Below, piece after piece: positions 1 to 9,195 of a stretch of 54,022 bases of DNA. Position 1 is the first letter of the stretch; each line of letters begins with the position of its first letter. Source of the DNA: Candidatus Poribacteria bacterium (GTDB lineage: Bacteria; Poribacteria; WGA-4E; WGA-3G). Position numbers and translations under genes: made by a program. Below the pieces are notes generated by a model. The model saw only the letters and a program-made list of their open reading frames with translations. It was not told the origin of the DNA and did not search any database. The stretch is from the NCBI GenBank assembly GCA_007571305.1, contig RKRR01000023.1:1-54022 (forward strand). Direction: 5' to 3'.

Positions 1-113
1 CGTGCGATCTCAGATTTAACGTTTGAAGAGGGGATTTCGACGCGTTCATGTCCTGCCATGTTGGCATTGCGGATACGTGTGAGCATATCAGCAATCGGAT
101 CGGTCATCGACAT
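1..113 (-). CDS. rpsH: 30S ribosomal protein S8, N-terminal part (runs off the window)
   Basis: Thirty-seven codons of S8 are visible, with the typical N-terminus [15 protein letters not shown] followed by the EIPSS segment. S8 binds 16S rRNA helix 21 in the 30S platform. The ATG at 113-111 is preceded by AAGGAG eight bases upstream; a second ATG two codons later (107-105) is also possible. It follows rpsN by 84 bases, the normal spc-operon order. The rest of the gene lies outside the left edge. Confidence 0.95.
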   Translation of the reverse strand, partial: MSMTDPIADMLTRIRNANMAGHERVEIPSSNVKSEIA

Positions 114-197
114 GAAAGATTCTCCTTATTTTGTTCTCGTTTTTGAATAACTGTTGTGCCTGTCATGTTTGTACAGAGAGACAACTCATCGAGTCCT

Positions 198-383
198 CTA
201 CCAACTTGCCTTTCGGACACCAGGAATTTTACCGGCGCGAGCAGAGAGACGGAAACAGATACGACACAACTCAAACTTACGAAGATACCCACGCGACCTA
301 CCACAACTTTTACAACGACTGTATTCTCGAGTTTGGAACCGCGGGGTTCTTTTCTGTTTGGCAATCCATGATTTACTTGCCAA
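198..383 (-). CDS. rpsN: 30S ribosomal protein S14, zinc-binding type
   Basis: This 61-residue protein is the short S14 type Z form. It has two CxxC pairs (C24/C27 and C40/C43) that would bind zinc, the core [14 protein letters not shown], and the conserved C-terminus PGVRKASW. It sits in the 30S head. It lies between rplE and rpsH as expected for the spc operon. The short length and intact cysteines argue against a truncated long-form S14. Confidence 0.95.
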   Translation of the reverse strand: MASKSWIAKQKRTPRFQTREYSRCKSCGRSRGYLRKFELCRICFRLSARAGKIPGVRKASW

Positions 384-501
384 CCTGGATACTCCTTTTC
401 TTATGTACCCATAGTATCTACGGGTGTTGAAGGATTAGCTGCTGGTAAAGGATACCTCTAAAATCTTTCCTGAAATTTAAGGAAAGATATCATCTATCTA
501 A

Positions 502-1065
502 CTATCTTCGGAAGGGCATTCCTAAAAGGCTTAGCAATTCTCGACCTTCTTCGTCAGTTGGGGCGGTGGTAACAATCGTTACATTCAGTCCGCGAATATC
601 GTTAACCTTGTCATAATCAATTTCAGGAAAGATTAACTGTTCCGTGAGACCCAGGGAATAATTGCCACGACCGTCAAAAGCTTCGGGTGATACACCACGG
701 AAATCCCGAATTTGGGGTAACACAACGTTGATGAGGCGGTTAAGAAATTCATACATCCTTTGCTTCCGTAGCGTAACCTTACATCCGATCGCCATACCGG
801 GAGTACGTCCCAGCTTTGATGGACCTCTGATTTTGAACGCAGAGATAGACTTTTTCGCACGGGTGATCACCGCGCGTTGGCCCGCAATAAGCGTCAGTTC
901 TTCTACGGCATCTTCCAATGCGCTTGGATTCTGAACTGCTATACCAACACCAATATTCAGTGTAATTTTGTCCACTTTCGGAATCTGCATCACATTTTTA
1001 TAATTAAAATGCTGTTGCAATGCGGGCATAACTTCCGATTGATAAAATTCTTTGAATGGGCTCAT
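502..1065 (-). CDS. rplE: 50S ribosomal protein L5
   Basis: The 187-residue product matches L5, which binds 5S rRNA in the central protuberance. Recognisable segments are KITLNIGVG near residue 35, the [11 protein letters not shown] region near 65, GxKVTLR near 95 and the C-terminal [13 protein letters not shown]. The length is slightly above the usual 178-180. It lies about 90 bases after rplX and 118 bases before rpsN. Confidence 0.97.
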   Translation of the reverse strand: MSPFKEFYQSEVMPALQQHFNYKNVMQIPKVDKITLNIGVGIAVQNPSALEDAVEELTLIAGQRAVITRAKKSISAFKIRGPSKLGRTPGMAIGCKVTLRKQRMYEFLNRLINVVLPQIRDFRGVSPEAFDGRGNYSLGLTEQLIFPEIDYDKVNDIRGLNVTIVTTAPTDEEGRELLSLLGMPFRR

Positions 1066-1153
1066 AAGCCTTATATCCTATAGAGATTGCATGTTCCGTG
1101 AGAGATGCTTTGCAATGTACTTTTTCAGCAGGATCCGGGATACTTTGTCCCGA

Positions 1154-1387
1154 TTAGCCATCAATCTTTTTGAGGTTAGAAATGTGGATGGTGCCCTCAC
1201 GTTCAACGATGCCACCTTGTCCTGCTTGGTTTGGTCGGAGGTGACAAACAACGATATGTATACCTTCAACGATTGCTCGCTGTTTCTTTGGGAACACCTC
1301 TAAAACGACTCCTTCTTTCCCTCGATCTTGACCACTGAGGACTAAGACTGTGTCGTTCTTTTTGATATGTAGTTTTTGCTGTGCCAC
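1154..1387 (-). CDS. rplX: 50S ribosomal protein L24 (GTG start)
   Basis: L24 helps start assembly of the 50S subunit. The protein has the KOW motif (VLSGQDRGKEGVV) and ends in HISNLKKIDG. A longer frame begins at an ATG at 1426 but would overlap the end of rplN. A GTG at 1387-1385 has AGGAGG six bases upstream and gives a 77-residue protein starting MAQQKLHIKKND, the normal L24 N-terminus. I therefore chose the GTG. This start leaves 10 bases after rplN. Confidence 0.93.
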   Translation of the reverse strand: MAQQKLHIKKNDTVLVLSGQDRGKEGVVLEVFPKKQRAIVEGIHIVVCHLRPNQAGQGGIVEREGTIHISNLKKIDG

Positions 1388-1397
1388 AATTGTCCTC

Positions 1398-1766
1398 CTA
1401 AATGACCTCGGGAGCGAGCGAGACAATTCGGGTGAACGCCTTTTCTCTCAGTTCACGCGCGACGGGTCCAAAGATTCGAGTGCCACGCGGTTGATTCTGC
1501 GGATCAATGAGCACTGCGGCATTTTGGTCGAATTTAATATAGGAACCGTCTGAGCGTCGATACTCTTTCGTCGTGCGAACGACAACTGCTCGAACGACTT
1601 CACCGGCTTTTACCTGTGTATTGGGTACTGCTTCCTTGATGCTTGCTACAATCACGTCGCCTACGCGTGCGTAGCGTCGACGGGTTCCCCCAAGCACACT
1701 AATGCACATTAACTTCCTTGCGCCAGTATTATCAGCACAGGTTAACCGAGTATATGATTGAACCAT
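1398..1766 (-). CDS. rplN: 50S ribosomal protein L14
   Basis: The 122-residue protein begins [19 protein letters not shown] and ends [16 protein letters not shown], as L14 does. It contacts 16S rRNA across the subunit interface next to L19. The open frame extends 32 codons upstream, but the ATG at 1766-1764 follows a strong AGGAGG and matches the family start and length. The 157 bases between rpsQ and this gene hold no other convincing gene. Confidence 0.97.
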   Translation of the reverse strand: MVQSYTRLTCADNTGARKLMCISVLGGTRRRYARVGDVIVASIKEAVPNTQVKAGEVVRAVVVRTTKEYRRSDGSYIKFDQNAAVLIDPQNQPRGTRIFGPVARELREKAFTRIVSLAPEVI

Positions 1767-1923
1767 TTTTGTATCCTCCTCTACCGTCTTCAAAAGGGAA
1801 ACCCGTTTGGAAACATCAGAGTGGAGATGAAACCCTTTCTTCTCAAGTGCCGAGCGAACCACGTTGCTGCGTTTTCACCCTTATATGGGGATTACAAACC
1901 ATGCGCACTGCTGTTGGCACTTC

Positions 1924-2199
1924 TTAATCGTTTGCGGTCTGTGCTGCGTTCACTATCGCTTGGACCCGCCACCGTTTATGACGACTCAGCGGTCGGGTTT
2001 CGACAACCTGCACCACGTCACCGACGTTACAATTGTTCTGTTCATCGTGAGCCAGAATCTTTTTCGTTTTCCGGACTACCTTTTTGTAAAGGGGATGTTG
2101 AAAGCGTCGAACAATCGACACTGTGACAGTTTTATCCATACTGTTCCCGGTAACAAGACCTGTCCGAAATTTGCGATGTCTTCGTCTTTCCTCGCTCAA
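1924..2199 (-). CDS. rpsQ: 30S ribosomal protein S17
   Basis: The 91-residue protein has the S17 OB-fold hallmarks TGLVTGNSMDKTVTVSI, FQHPLYKK and the GDVV...ETRPLSRHKRWRV stretch. S17 binds the 5' domain of 16S rRNA early in 30S assembly. It follows rpmC by 112 bases in the standard order. Confidence 0.97.
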   Translation of the reverse strand: MSEERRRHRKFRTGLVTGNSMDKTVTVSIVRRFQHPLYKKVVRKTKKILAHDEQNNCNVGDVVQVVETRPLSRHKRWRVQAIVNAAQTAND

Positions 2200-2311
2200 C
2201 TTTATCCTCCAAACCAGTCAAAACTTATTTATAGTGCGTTTTTTGAAAACACTATAAATGTGGTGAGATGGAATCGGGCTACGGTATATAGCCTATCCCT
2301 GTAGGTCCGGT

Positions 2312-2500
2312 CTATTCCGTACGGAGCCGTAGGACGGTTTTCACGCGTGCGATGTCCTTCCGAATCTTACCGATACGTGTTGTGTCCTCTTGTTGCCCTA
2401 AAATACTACGAAATTTCTGGTTAAACAGATTCTCTTTCAGAGTTTGCAGTTCACCTTCCAATTCTTCGGTCGTTTTTCCTCGGAGTTCATCCGCTTTCAT
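2312..2500 (-). CDS. rpmC: 50S ribosomal protein L29
   Basis: This 62-residue, two-helix protein begins MKADELRGKTTEELEGEL and contains LFNQKFR, IRKDIARVKTVLR, the usual L29 pattern. L29 sits by the polypeptide exit tunnel with L23. It lies 119 bases after rplP. Confidence 0.95.
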   Translation of the reverse strand: MKADELRGKTTEELEGELQTLKENLFNQKFRSILGQQEDTTRIGKIRKDIARVKTVLRLRTE

Positions 2501-2619
2501 TTTTCCGAACCTCCATGCGTGCCGTCAATTTTTTAAACTATTGGAATCTGGGCATCGTTTTTCTACAGATGTTGCTTCACAGTTGAAACCCGCCGGGATT
2601 CAGGTTAAAAAATTTGAAG

Positions 2620-3033
2620 TTACGCATTCCGTGCAACGAACTTCGTTTTGATTGGCAATTTATGGGCGGCTCGTTCCATCGCCCCTTTTGCATCTTCAAG
2701 TGAAACGCCGCTTAATTCATAGAGAATTCTGCCGGGTTTAACCACAGCGACCCAATGTTCAGGGGGCCCCTTCTTACCTTTACCCATGCGCGTTTCAGCA
2801 GGTTGTTTACTAAGTGGCTTGTGTGGAAAAATTTTAATCCAAAGTTTCCCACCACGGCGTACATATCGCGTGATAGCGACACGTGCCGATTCAATTTGAT
2901 TGCTGGTAATCCAGCCGGCTTCCATTGCTTGCAAGCCGTATTCACCGAAGTTAATCTGTGAACCTCGGAGTGGCTTTCCACGACGTTTTCCACGATGTAC
3001 GTAGCGGCGCATCACGCGTTTAGGCATTAACAT
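2620..3033 (-). CDS. rplP: 50S ribosomal protein L16
   Basis: The 137-residue protein starts [16 protein letters not shown] and contains the L16 signatures [30 protein letters not shown] and [17 protein letters not shown]16 helps form the tRNA A-site of the large subunit and binds after most other L proteins. The start could be the first or the third codon; both are common in the family. It lies 43 bases after rpsC. Confidence 0.97.
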   Translation of the reverse strand: MLMPKRVMRRYVHRGKRRGKPLRGSQINFGEYGLQAMEAGWITSNQIESARVAITRYVRRGGKLWIKIFPHKPLSKQPAETRMGKGKKGPPEHWVAVVKPGRILYELSGVSLEDAKGAMERAAHKLPIKTKFVARNA

Positions 3034-3076
3034 TTAAATGCCTCCTTAAAAATCTGCCCTCCGTTCTGTTGGGCAG

Positions 3077-3892
3077 TTATGAATTGCTTCTGGAATCTCG
3101 ATCGTTTCGACGCTGTCGGCGCCGACCTCTTCCTCTACCCTGTTCCCTGGGTTGTCGGGAGCCGGAACGTCTATCCCCGCGGCGGCGTTGCGGACGTTGG
3201 GAACCTGTGTCTTCACGGCGTCCAGATTGACGGCGGACGGACGGTTCACCCTTCAGATTATCCGGGACACCGATAATTTCACCTTTGAAAATCCATGTTT
3301 TGACCCCGATTTTACCGTATGTTGTATTTGCTTCCGTAAATCCGTAGTCAACGTTCGCTCTGAGGGTGTGAAGAGGGACGCGTCCCTCAATACTGGATTC
3401 AGCACGGGCGATTTCCTTGCCATCCAGTCTACCACTTACCATGATTTTGACACCCAATGCCCCAGCTTGTATTGAACCAGAGATTTTCCGCCGCATTGCT
3501 TGTTTAAAGCCTGCACGCCGCTCTATTTGTGTTGCAACATCTTCTGATACGAGTTGGGCATCCAGTTCTGGTTCTCTAATCTCTGAGACATTAATCCTTA
3601 CAGGACAGCCAACCTCTTTTTCGAGCATCGCTTGCAGTTTCTCTGCTTCTGCACCGCGACGGCCGATCACAATACCTGGACGTGCGGTATGGATGTTAAT
3701 GCTGCAACGGTCAGCTACGCGTTCCACTTCAACACGCGAAATACCGGCACGCGCAAGTTGCTCTTTGACGAACTTCTGAATTTTAAAATCTTCATGGAGC
3801 CATTTGGCATAATCCCGCTCGCTGTACCACTTTGAATCCCACGTTTCAATGATTCCTAAGCGTAATCCACGGGGGTGAGTTTTCTGTCCCAC
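3077..3892 (-). CDS. rpsC: 30S ribosomal protein S3 with a charged C-terminal tail
   Basis: The protein begins MGQKTHPRGLRLGI and carries a KH domain with the GRRG loop at residues 77-80. The S3 C-terminal domain follows (TYGKIGVKTWIFKGE near 191-205). S3 lines the mRNA entry channel. At 271 residues it is longer than most S3 proteins (about 210-240). From about residue 214 it is a low-complexity tail rich in Arg, Gly, Gln, Asp and Ser, running to the stop. It lies 79 bases after rplV. Confidence 0.97.
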   Translation of the reverse strand: MGQKTHPRGLRLGIIETWDSKWYSERDYAKWLHEDFKIQKFVKEQLARAGISRVEVERVADRCSINIHTARPGIVIGRRGAEAEKLQAMLEKEVGCPVRINVSEIREPELDAQLVSEDVATQIERRAGFKQAMRRKISGSIQAGALGVKIMVSGRLDGKEIARAESSIEGRVPLHTLRANVDYGFTEANTTYGKIGVKTWIFKGEIIGVPDNLKGEPSVRRQSGRREDTGSQRPQRRRGDRRSGSRQPREQGRGRGRRRQRRNDRDSRSNS

Positions 3893-3971
3893 GCAAACCT
3901 CCTATCGAACCCTGCCCCGTTCGCGACGTGAAGTACAAGTTGTGCTATTGGTGTTTTGTAAGTGCGCGGTG

Positions 3972-4325
3972 TTACTCACCATTATCACTGCTCTCCTCAT
4001 CAACGACGACGGTAATATGGCTGCTCCGTTTTAGGATTCTATTTGCCATACCACGTGCCCGGGGACGTATCCATTTCCGCGTAATCCCTTCATCAACCCG
4101 AATCTCTTTAACATATAAGTCTGTGATATCGATGTTCGGATCTTGATATTGCGCGTTCGCAGCTGCTGACTGAATCAGTTTGTAAATGATAGGGGACGCG
4201 GCTTTATGCGTAAAGCGCAGCTGACTTAACGCATCCTCAACGTACTGATCACGGACGAGATCGGCTACTAAACGTGCTTTCCGCGGCGCAACCGACGCGT
4301 TCCTAATCTTAGATCTGGCTTCCAT
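3972..4325 (-). CDS. rplV: 50S ribosomal protein L22
   Basis: The 117-residue protein has the L22 features RNASVAPRKARLVADLVR at its N-terminus and VDEGITRKWIRPRARGMANRI, which forms the beta-hairpin reaching into the exit tunnel. It is placed between rpsS and rpsC as usual. A C-terminal acidic end (DEESSDNGE) is a little longer than typical. Confidence 0.97.
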   Translation of the reverse strand: MEARSKIRNASVAPRKARLVADLVRDQYVEDALSQLRFTHKAASPIIYKLIQSAAANAQYQDPNIDITDLYVKEIRVDEGITRKWIRPRARGMANRILKRSSHITVVVDEESSDNGE

Positions 4326-4423
4326 CAGTGTCTCCTAATAAAAGCAATTTTCTGGTTTCATTGTGATTCGTGACAAGGCATCCGATTAGGGTGCCTCGGT
4401 ATACGATGAAAGCTATCACAAAG

Positions 4424-4696
4424 TTATCTTCTTGCTGCACCACCTGAATGAGAACGGAAGGTACGCGTTGGTGAAAATTCTCCGAGTTTGTGTCCTACCA
4501 TGTTCTCGGTTATATACACTGGAAAGAATTTTTTCCCGTTGTATATTGCCAGAGTGTGTCCAACTAACTCAGGGGTAATCATTGAACGGCGGGACCAGGT
4601 CCGCACCACCCGTTTACTGCCGGAATGTTCCATAGCAGCTATCTTCTTAGCAAGTTTCGGGTCTATGTAAGGTCCCTTTTTGATAGAACGCGCCAT
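4424..4696 (-). CDS. rpsS: 30S ribosomal protein S19
   Basis: The 90-residue protein begins [15 protein letters not shown] and contains the family core [23 protein letters not shown] and [17 protein letters not shown]19 is in the 30S head and forms bridges to the large subunit. It follows rplB by 49 bases. Confidence 0.97.
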   Translation of the reverse strand: MARSIKKGPYIDPKLAKKIAAMEHSGSKRVVRTWSRRSMITPELVGHTLAIYNGKKFFPVYITENMVGHKLGEFSPTRTFRSHSGGAARR

Positions 4697-4745
4697 TGTG
4701 TTTCTCCTTTTTAACGAGACTTATCCGCAAGATAGAATTAAAAAA

Positions 4746-5561
4746 TTATTTCCGTTTTCCAACAATATAGCGGTTCGATTTCTTCTTCGGATTTCGGGTC
4801 TTATACCCTTTGGTGGGAACCCCCCAAGGTGTGACTGGATGCCTACCACCGGAACTCTTTCCTTCACCACCACCATGCGGATGATCGATCGGATTCATAG
4901 CCACGCCTCTAACTTTCGGGCGTTTTCCGAGCCACCTCGAACGTCCAGCTTTACCGATAACGATCTGGCTAACGTTACCGACTTGCCCAAGTGTTGCCAT
5001 TGCTTGGACAGGGACGAGGCGAATCTCACCTGACGGGAGTCGGATACGTGCGTACTTCCCTTCTCTGTCAACCAACTGCGCGGCGGCACCAGCACTCCGT
5101 ACGAGTTGCCCGCCTTTACCCGGACGCATCTCGACGTTGTGGATCGACGATCCGAGTGGGATTCTCTCAAGAGGTAAAGCGTTCCCTGCGCGGATTTCTG
5201 CATTCTCGCCTGAATTTAACATATCGCCAACCTGAACACCGACAGGGGCGAGAATGTAGCGTTTTTCACCGTCAACATAGTGTAACAGGGCAATATGCGC
5301 GGATCTGTTCGGATCGTATTCAATTGAGGCGACTTTGGCAGGGATGCCAAACTTGTCGCGTTTGAAGTCGATGATCCGATATCTACGCTTATGTCCCCCA
5401 CCACGGCGTCTCACAGTCAAGCGGCCACTGGCATTCCGACCGGCTTCCTGTTTCGCACCTTTGACCAGAGATTTTTCCGGTTTACTTCGCGTAATCTCTT
5501 CAAAGGTATATCCAGTCATGAACCTGCGACTTGGGGTTATAGGTGAATAAGTTTTAGGCAC
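4746..5561 (-). CDS. rplB: 50S ribosomal protein L2
   Basis: L2 is needed for subunit association and peptidyl-transferase centre integrity. The 271-residue product has [13 protein letters not shown], the SH3-like middle with [12 protein letters not shown], and the functional C-terminal segment [17 protein letters not shown] with its conserved histidines. It ends in a basic tail. Order and length are normal for the family. Confidence 0.98.
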   Translation of the reverse strand: MPKTYSPITPSRRFMTGYTFEEITRSKPEKSLVKGAKQEAGRNASGRLTVRRRGGGHKRRYRIIDFKRDKFGIPAKVASIEYDPNRSAHIALLHYVDGEKRYILAPVGVQVGDMLNSGENAEIRAGNALPLERIPLGSSIHNVEMRPGKGGQLVRSAGAAAQLVDREGKYARIRLPSGEIRLVPVQAMATLGQVGNVSQIVIGKAGRSRWLGKRPKVRGVAMNPIDHPHGGGEGKSSGGRHPVTPWGVPTKGYKTRNPKKKSNRYIVGKRK

Positions 5562-5645
5562 TCTGATTTTCCTTTTTTATAGTCGTCAGCCTTCAGTTAC
5601 AAAAGGTTCATCCGCATGCAAGAACCCTTTCGCTACATACTGTTC

Positions 5646-5945
5646 CTATATGGTTTCAAATGCTTGGATAGTCGCGCCTTCTCTCAGGGTAATGATCGCT
5701 TTCTTCCAATGGGGTTTCCTGCCCCGTTGATAACGCAACATTTTACCTTTGGGCTTACCGCGAACACGCATCGTGCGAATTTTAAGAATATCACCTTGAA
5801 TGTCAAACAATTCTTCCGCGGCTTGACGAATCTGCGGCTTCGTTGCCTTACGATCGACAACGAACGCGTACTTGTTAGAGTCACGGAGTACTGTGGTCTT
5901 CTCCGTTATCAGCGGTTGTAATATGATATGATATGCATCTTTCAT
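5646..5945 (-). CDS. rplW: 50S ribosomal protein L23
   Basis: The 99-residue protein has PLITEKTTVLRDSNKYAFVVD, the usual L23 start, and ends in a basic loop (GKPKGKMLRYQRGRKPHWKKA) plus ITLREG. L23 sits at the exit tunnel and docks trigger factor and SRP. Its start is 5 bases after rplD, so the two are probably translationally coupled. Confidence 0.96.
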   Translation of the reverse strand: MKDAYHIILQPLITEKTTVLRDSNKYAFVVDRKATKPQIRQAAEELFDIQGDILKIRTMRVRGKPKGKMLRYQRGRKPHWKKAIITLREGATIQAFETI

Positions 5946-5950
5946 CAGTC

Positions 5951-6598
5951 TTATCCTTCTGTATCTGAACTGATGTTAACAAATTTGGATTCCAACTTAT
6001 CAGCGGCGTTCTCGGTGATTATCAGCGTATCATGCCACATCACCTCATAGACATTGAGATTATCCCATGTGCAGACGTTAACTTGTGGAATATTCCGGAT
6101 GGAAAGGTAAATATTCGGGCTGTGTTCATTGAGAACAAGCAGAACTTTTCCCTCCGCATTCACCGCCTCTAACATGTTAACTATATCTTTCGTGCGAGGT
6201 TTTTCAAGTGTGAAATCTTCAACGAGAATGCACTGCTGATTCTGAAATCTGTCTGCAAGTGCACTGTGGAGTCCAAGTTGGCGAACCCGTTTCGGGGTAG
6301 CCTGTCGGTAACTCCGCGGTTTCGGACCGAACGCTACACCACCGTGTACTCGAATTGGGGACTTGGCATGCCCGACACGAGCTCTACCCGTTCCTTTTTG
6401 GCGGTAGAGTTTTCTCCCGCTGCCTTTCACTTCACTCCGGGTTTTTGTTGATGCCGTGCCTTGCCTCTGATTCGCGAGGTAAGCAACGACACACTGGTGG
6501 ACGACAGTGCCATTCACTTCAGCGTCGGTGAATGCATCAGCTAATTCCTTTTCTCGGAGAACACCCCCGGATATGTTGTGTACGTCTAAAGTTGACAT
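5951..6598 (-). CDS. rplD: 50S ribosomal protein L4
   Basis: The 215-residue product has the L4 loop that enters the exit tunnel: [19 protein letters not shown] near residues 80-98, followed by [12 protein letters not shown]. The C-terminal half shows [19 protein letters not shown]. In some bacteria L4 also represses the S10 operon. It lies 33 bases after rplC. Confidence 0.96.
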   Translation of the reverse strand: MSTLDVHNISGGVLREKELADAFTDAEVNGTVVHQCVVAYLANQRQGTASTKTRSEVKGSGRKLYRQKGTGRARVGHAKSPIRVHGGVAFGPKPRSYRQATPKRVRQLGLHSALADRFQNQQCILVEDFTLEKPRTKDIVNMLEAVNAEGKVLLVLNEHSPNIYLSIRNIPQVNVCTWDNLNVYEVMWHDTLIITENAADKLESKFVNISSDTEG

Positions 6599-6631
6599 AT
6601 TTTCCTCTTGACAATCTTAAAGATTACCTAC

Positions 6632-7273
6632 CTATGTACTCGATGCTTTAGATGCCTTTTTAATCAGCAGCAAACCGTTGGGTGGTCCGGGTACAGCACC
6701 TTTAACGACTAATAAGTTGCGATCAGGATCGGCTTGGATCACGGGTAAGTTTTGAACGGTATGCCGTTTGGCACCGTGCCGTCCCGCCATCCGTTTTCCT
6801 TTAAAGACCCGGGAAGGTGTCGCGCTTGCACCAATGGAGCCAGGACGACGTAAATCTTGCTCGCCGCCGTGGGTTTTCTTACCACCCGCAAACTTCCAAC
6901 GTTTCACCACACCGGTAAAACCGCGTCCTTTTGAGGTGCCTGTCACGTCAACGAGTTCACCCTCTGAAAAGACGCTTGCATCGACAATACTTCCTACAGA
7001 CACGTCCGCAAGACTCTGTACTCGAAATTCTCGAAGCACAAATGCCGGATCAACGTCAGCTTTGGCGAAATGCCCTCGTTTCGGATTATTCATGCGGTTT
7101 TCTTTCTGCCTTCCGAAACCCAATTGAACTGCCTGATATCCATCTTTTTCTTCAGTTTTAAGTTGGACAATTGGACAGGGACCTGCTTGGATGACGGTAA
7201 CGGGGACCGCTTGACCCGAATCCTCGAAGACTTGTGTCATGCCGACTTTACGACCGATAATTCCAGTAACCAT
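6632..7273 (-). CDS. rplC: 50S ribosomal protein L3
   Basis: The 213-residue protein begins MVTGIIGRKVGMTQVF and carries the family stretches VDVTGTSKGRGFTGVVKRW, RRPGSIGASATPSRVFKGK and MAGRHG. L3 is one of the first 50S assembly proteins and reaches toward the peptidyl-transferase centre. The segment before PGSIG reads GGEQDLRR in place of the commoner HGSHRFHR-type text. Confidence 0.97.
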   Translation of the reverse strand: MVTGIIGRKVGMTQVFEDSGQAVPVTVIQAGPCPIVQLKTEEKDGYQAVQLGFGRQKENRMNNPKRGHFAKADVDPAFVLREFRVQSLADVSVGSIVDASVFSEGELVDVTGTSKGRGFTGVVKRWKFAGGKKTHGGEQDLRRPGSIGASATPSRVFKGKRMAGRHGAKRHTVQNLPVIQADPDRNLLVVKGAVPGPPNGLLLIKKASKASST

Positions 7274-7384
7274 TTTCTTTCGCTCTCCTCCTTTAGGGTT
7301 TGCAAGCCTGCCAGCGATTCACAGTCTCTGAGGCGTGCGCTGCGATTTTCAAACCTCCGGAGTGGAGAACAATCATTTCTCCGA

Positions 7385-7696
7385 CTACAATAACGTGATT
7401 TTGACATCGACACCTGCAGGCAGGTCCAAACGCATCAAGGCATCAACAGTTTTAGGTGTCGTCTCTAAGATATCCAGCAGACGTTTATGAATCCGCATCT
7501 CAAATTGTTCACGTGACTTCTTGTCTTTAAACGTAGAACGTTGAACGGTATAGATATGCTTTTTCGTCGGCAATGGAATCGGACCGGAGACAGCTGCACC
7601 TGTGCGTTTCACAGTATCTGCTATTTGCTTTGACGACAGGTCTAACAACCGATAGTCAAATGCCTTGAGCCGGATGCGAATTTTTTGATTGTCCAT
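7385..7696 (-). CDS. rpsJ: 30S ribosomal protein S10
   Basis: The 103-residue protein begins [19 protein letters not shown] and has [28 protein letters not shown], typical of S10 (NusE), which also works in transcription antitermination with NusB. The 116 bases upstream contain the tuf terminator, so rpsJ may have its own promoter or depend on readthrough. A 111-base gap separates it from rplC. Confidence 0.97.
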   Translation of the reverse strand: MDNQKIRIRLKAFDYRLLDLSSKQIADTVKRTGAAVSGPIPLPTKKHIYTVQRSTFKDKKSREQFEMRIHKRLLDILETTPKTVDALMRLDLPAGVDVKITLL

Positions 7697-7782
7697 CTTT
7701 TCGTATCGCCTTCATCAAACAGAGGGTTAGTTGTTTACATCTTGATGCTGATGTATCAAATTCCCTGTGTTGATTACTTAAA

Positions 7783-7806
7783 AAGGCGGAGCGCATGCTC
7801 CGCCTT
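7783..7806 (-). terminator. Intrinsic terminator after tuf
   Basis: Read on the minus strand, AAGGCGGAGC pairs with GCTCCGCCTT around a four-base ATGC loop, and the hairpin is followed by TTTTT at 7783-7779 and beyond. It lies 7 bases past the tuf stop codon and about 85 bases before rpsJ. It would reduce or stop transcription from the str genes into the S10 genes. Confidence 0.85.
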
Positions 7807-7812
7807 ATCGTT

Positions 7813-9012
7813 TTATTCAATAATTTTAGAGACAACACCGGCACCGATGGTCTGTCCACCTTCCCGGATTGCGAATCGGAGTTGTTCTTCCATCGCGATC
7901 GGTTTCGTGAGTTCCACGGTAATCTGGGCATTGTCGCCGGGCATAATCATTTCGATGCCTTCAGGGAGATCCATCTTTCCGGTTACGTCAGTTGTGCGGA
8001 AATAGAACTGCGGTCTGTATCCGGTAAAGAATGGATTCCAGCGTCCGCCTTCTTCTTTTGTGAGAATATAGGCTTCGGCTTCAAATTTGGTATGTGGCGT
8101 AACGGTTCCGGGGACTGCCAAAACTTGTCCACGTTCGACTGCGTCACGGTCAATACCACGCAGCAGCGCACCGAGATTGTCGCCAGCTTGACCTTCATTG
8201 AGGTTTTTACGGAACATCTCAACACCTGTGACAACAGTGTCTTGTGTCTCGCGTAATCCAACGATTTCAACAGTATTTCCGATTTCAACGGTGCCACGTT
8301 CCACACGTCCCGTAACGACAGTACCACGCCCACTAATAGTGAAGATGTCTTCAATCGGCATCAGGAAGGGTCTATCCGTATCACGAACGGGTTCTGGAAT
8401 GTATTCATCAACAGCAGCCATGAGTTCGAGAATGGGCTGGCATGCTTCGTGTGACGGATCGCCACCAGATTCCATTGCTTCAAGAGCGGAACCTGCGATG
8501 AGAGGAATATCATCTCCCGGAAATTCGTAATCGTTGAGTAGTTCACGGACTTCTAATTCGACGAGTTCGAGTAACTCTTCGTCATCGACCATGTCTGCTT
8601 TATTCAGAAAAACTACGAGAGATGGCACGTTCACCTGCCGTGCAAGTAGCACGTGCTCACGTGTCTGAGGCATAGGACCGTCAGCAGCAGATACGACGAG
8701 GATTGCGCCGTCCATCTGTGCTGCACCTGTAATCATATTCTTGATATAGTCAGCGTGTCCGGGGCAATCAACGTGCGCATAGTGCCGATTCTCGGTTTCA
8801 TACTCAACGTGTGCTGTATTAATCGTAATGCCACGTTCTTTTTCTTCAGGTGCCTTGTCGATTTCGTCATATTCCATGACGTAATCCGTGTTAGCGAGTT
8901 TTGAGAGCACCATCGTAATTGCTGCTGTCAGCGTTGTCTTACCGTGGTCAACGTGGCCGATTGTTCCAACATTGACGTGTGGTTTAGTCCTTTCAAACGT
9001 TTCTTTAGCCAT
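7813..9012 (-). CDS. tuf: Elongation factor Tu
   Basis: EF-Tu carries aminoacyl-tRNA to the ribosome. The 399-residue protein has all GTPase motifs: GHVDHGKTT (G1, residues 19-27), RGITI, DCPGH, NKAD and GSAL. Domains 2 and 3 follow and end [18 protein letters not shown]. The conserved GGRHTPFF segment of domain 3 reads GGRWNPFF here. It follows fusA by 183 bases and is ended by its own terminator. Confidence 0.98.
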   Translation of the reverse strand: MAKETFERTKPHVNVGTIGHVDHGKTTLTAAITMVLSKLANTDYVMEYDEIDKAPEEKERGITINTAHVEYETENRHYAHVDCPGHADYIKNMITGAAQMDGAILVVSAADGPMPQTREHVLLARQVNVPSLVVFLNKADMVDDEELLELVELEVRELLNDYEFPGDDIPLIAGSALEAMESGGDPSHEACQPILELMAAVDEYIPEPVRDTDRPFLMPIEDIFTISGRGTVVTGRVERGTVEIGNTVEIVGLRETQDTVVTGVEMFRKNLNEGQAGDNLGALLRGIDRDAVERGQVLAVPGTVTPHTKFEAEAYILTKEEGGRWNPFFTGYRPQFYFRTTDVTGKMDLPEGIEMIMPGDNAQITVELTKPIAMEEQLRFAIREGGQTIGAGVVSKIIE

Positions 9013-9075
9013 TTTTGTCCAAGCTCCACTAAAAATTTATTGTTATGTTGGTTATCAGTTCACCTACTGTGCAGG

Positions 9076-9115
9076 CTTTCAGTTCACTGACAACTGAAAG
9101 GGTTGCGTAGCAACC
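9076..9115. repeat. Two tandem hairpins between fusA and tuf
   Basis: A 9 bp perfect stem (CTTTCAGTT / AACTGAAAG, 9076-9100, 7-base loop) is followed at once by a 6 bp stem (GGTTGC / GCAACC, 9101-9115, 3-base loop). Neither has a T-run, so they do not look like simple terminators. They lie in the 183-base fusA-tuf gap and could affect mRNA processing or be a small repeat. Confidence 0.6.
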
Positions 9116-9195
9116 TACACTGAAAACTATTAAAATCCTGCGTCCGCTTATGGGAAGCGAGAACACTCCCACAGTTCAGACACCTTAACAACTAC

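Noticed and set aside
384..501. A missing or broken gene between rplE and rpsN
   Set aside because: The 118 bases hold no frame of note; the operon order is complete without one.
1767..1862. A longer L14 beginning at 1862
   Set aside because: The extra 32 residues are unlike L14, and a strong SD precedes the family start at 1766.
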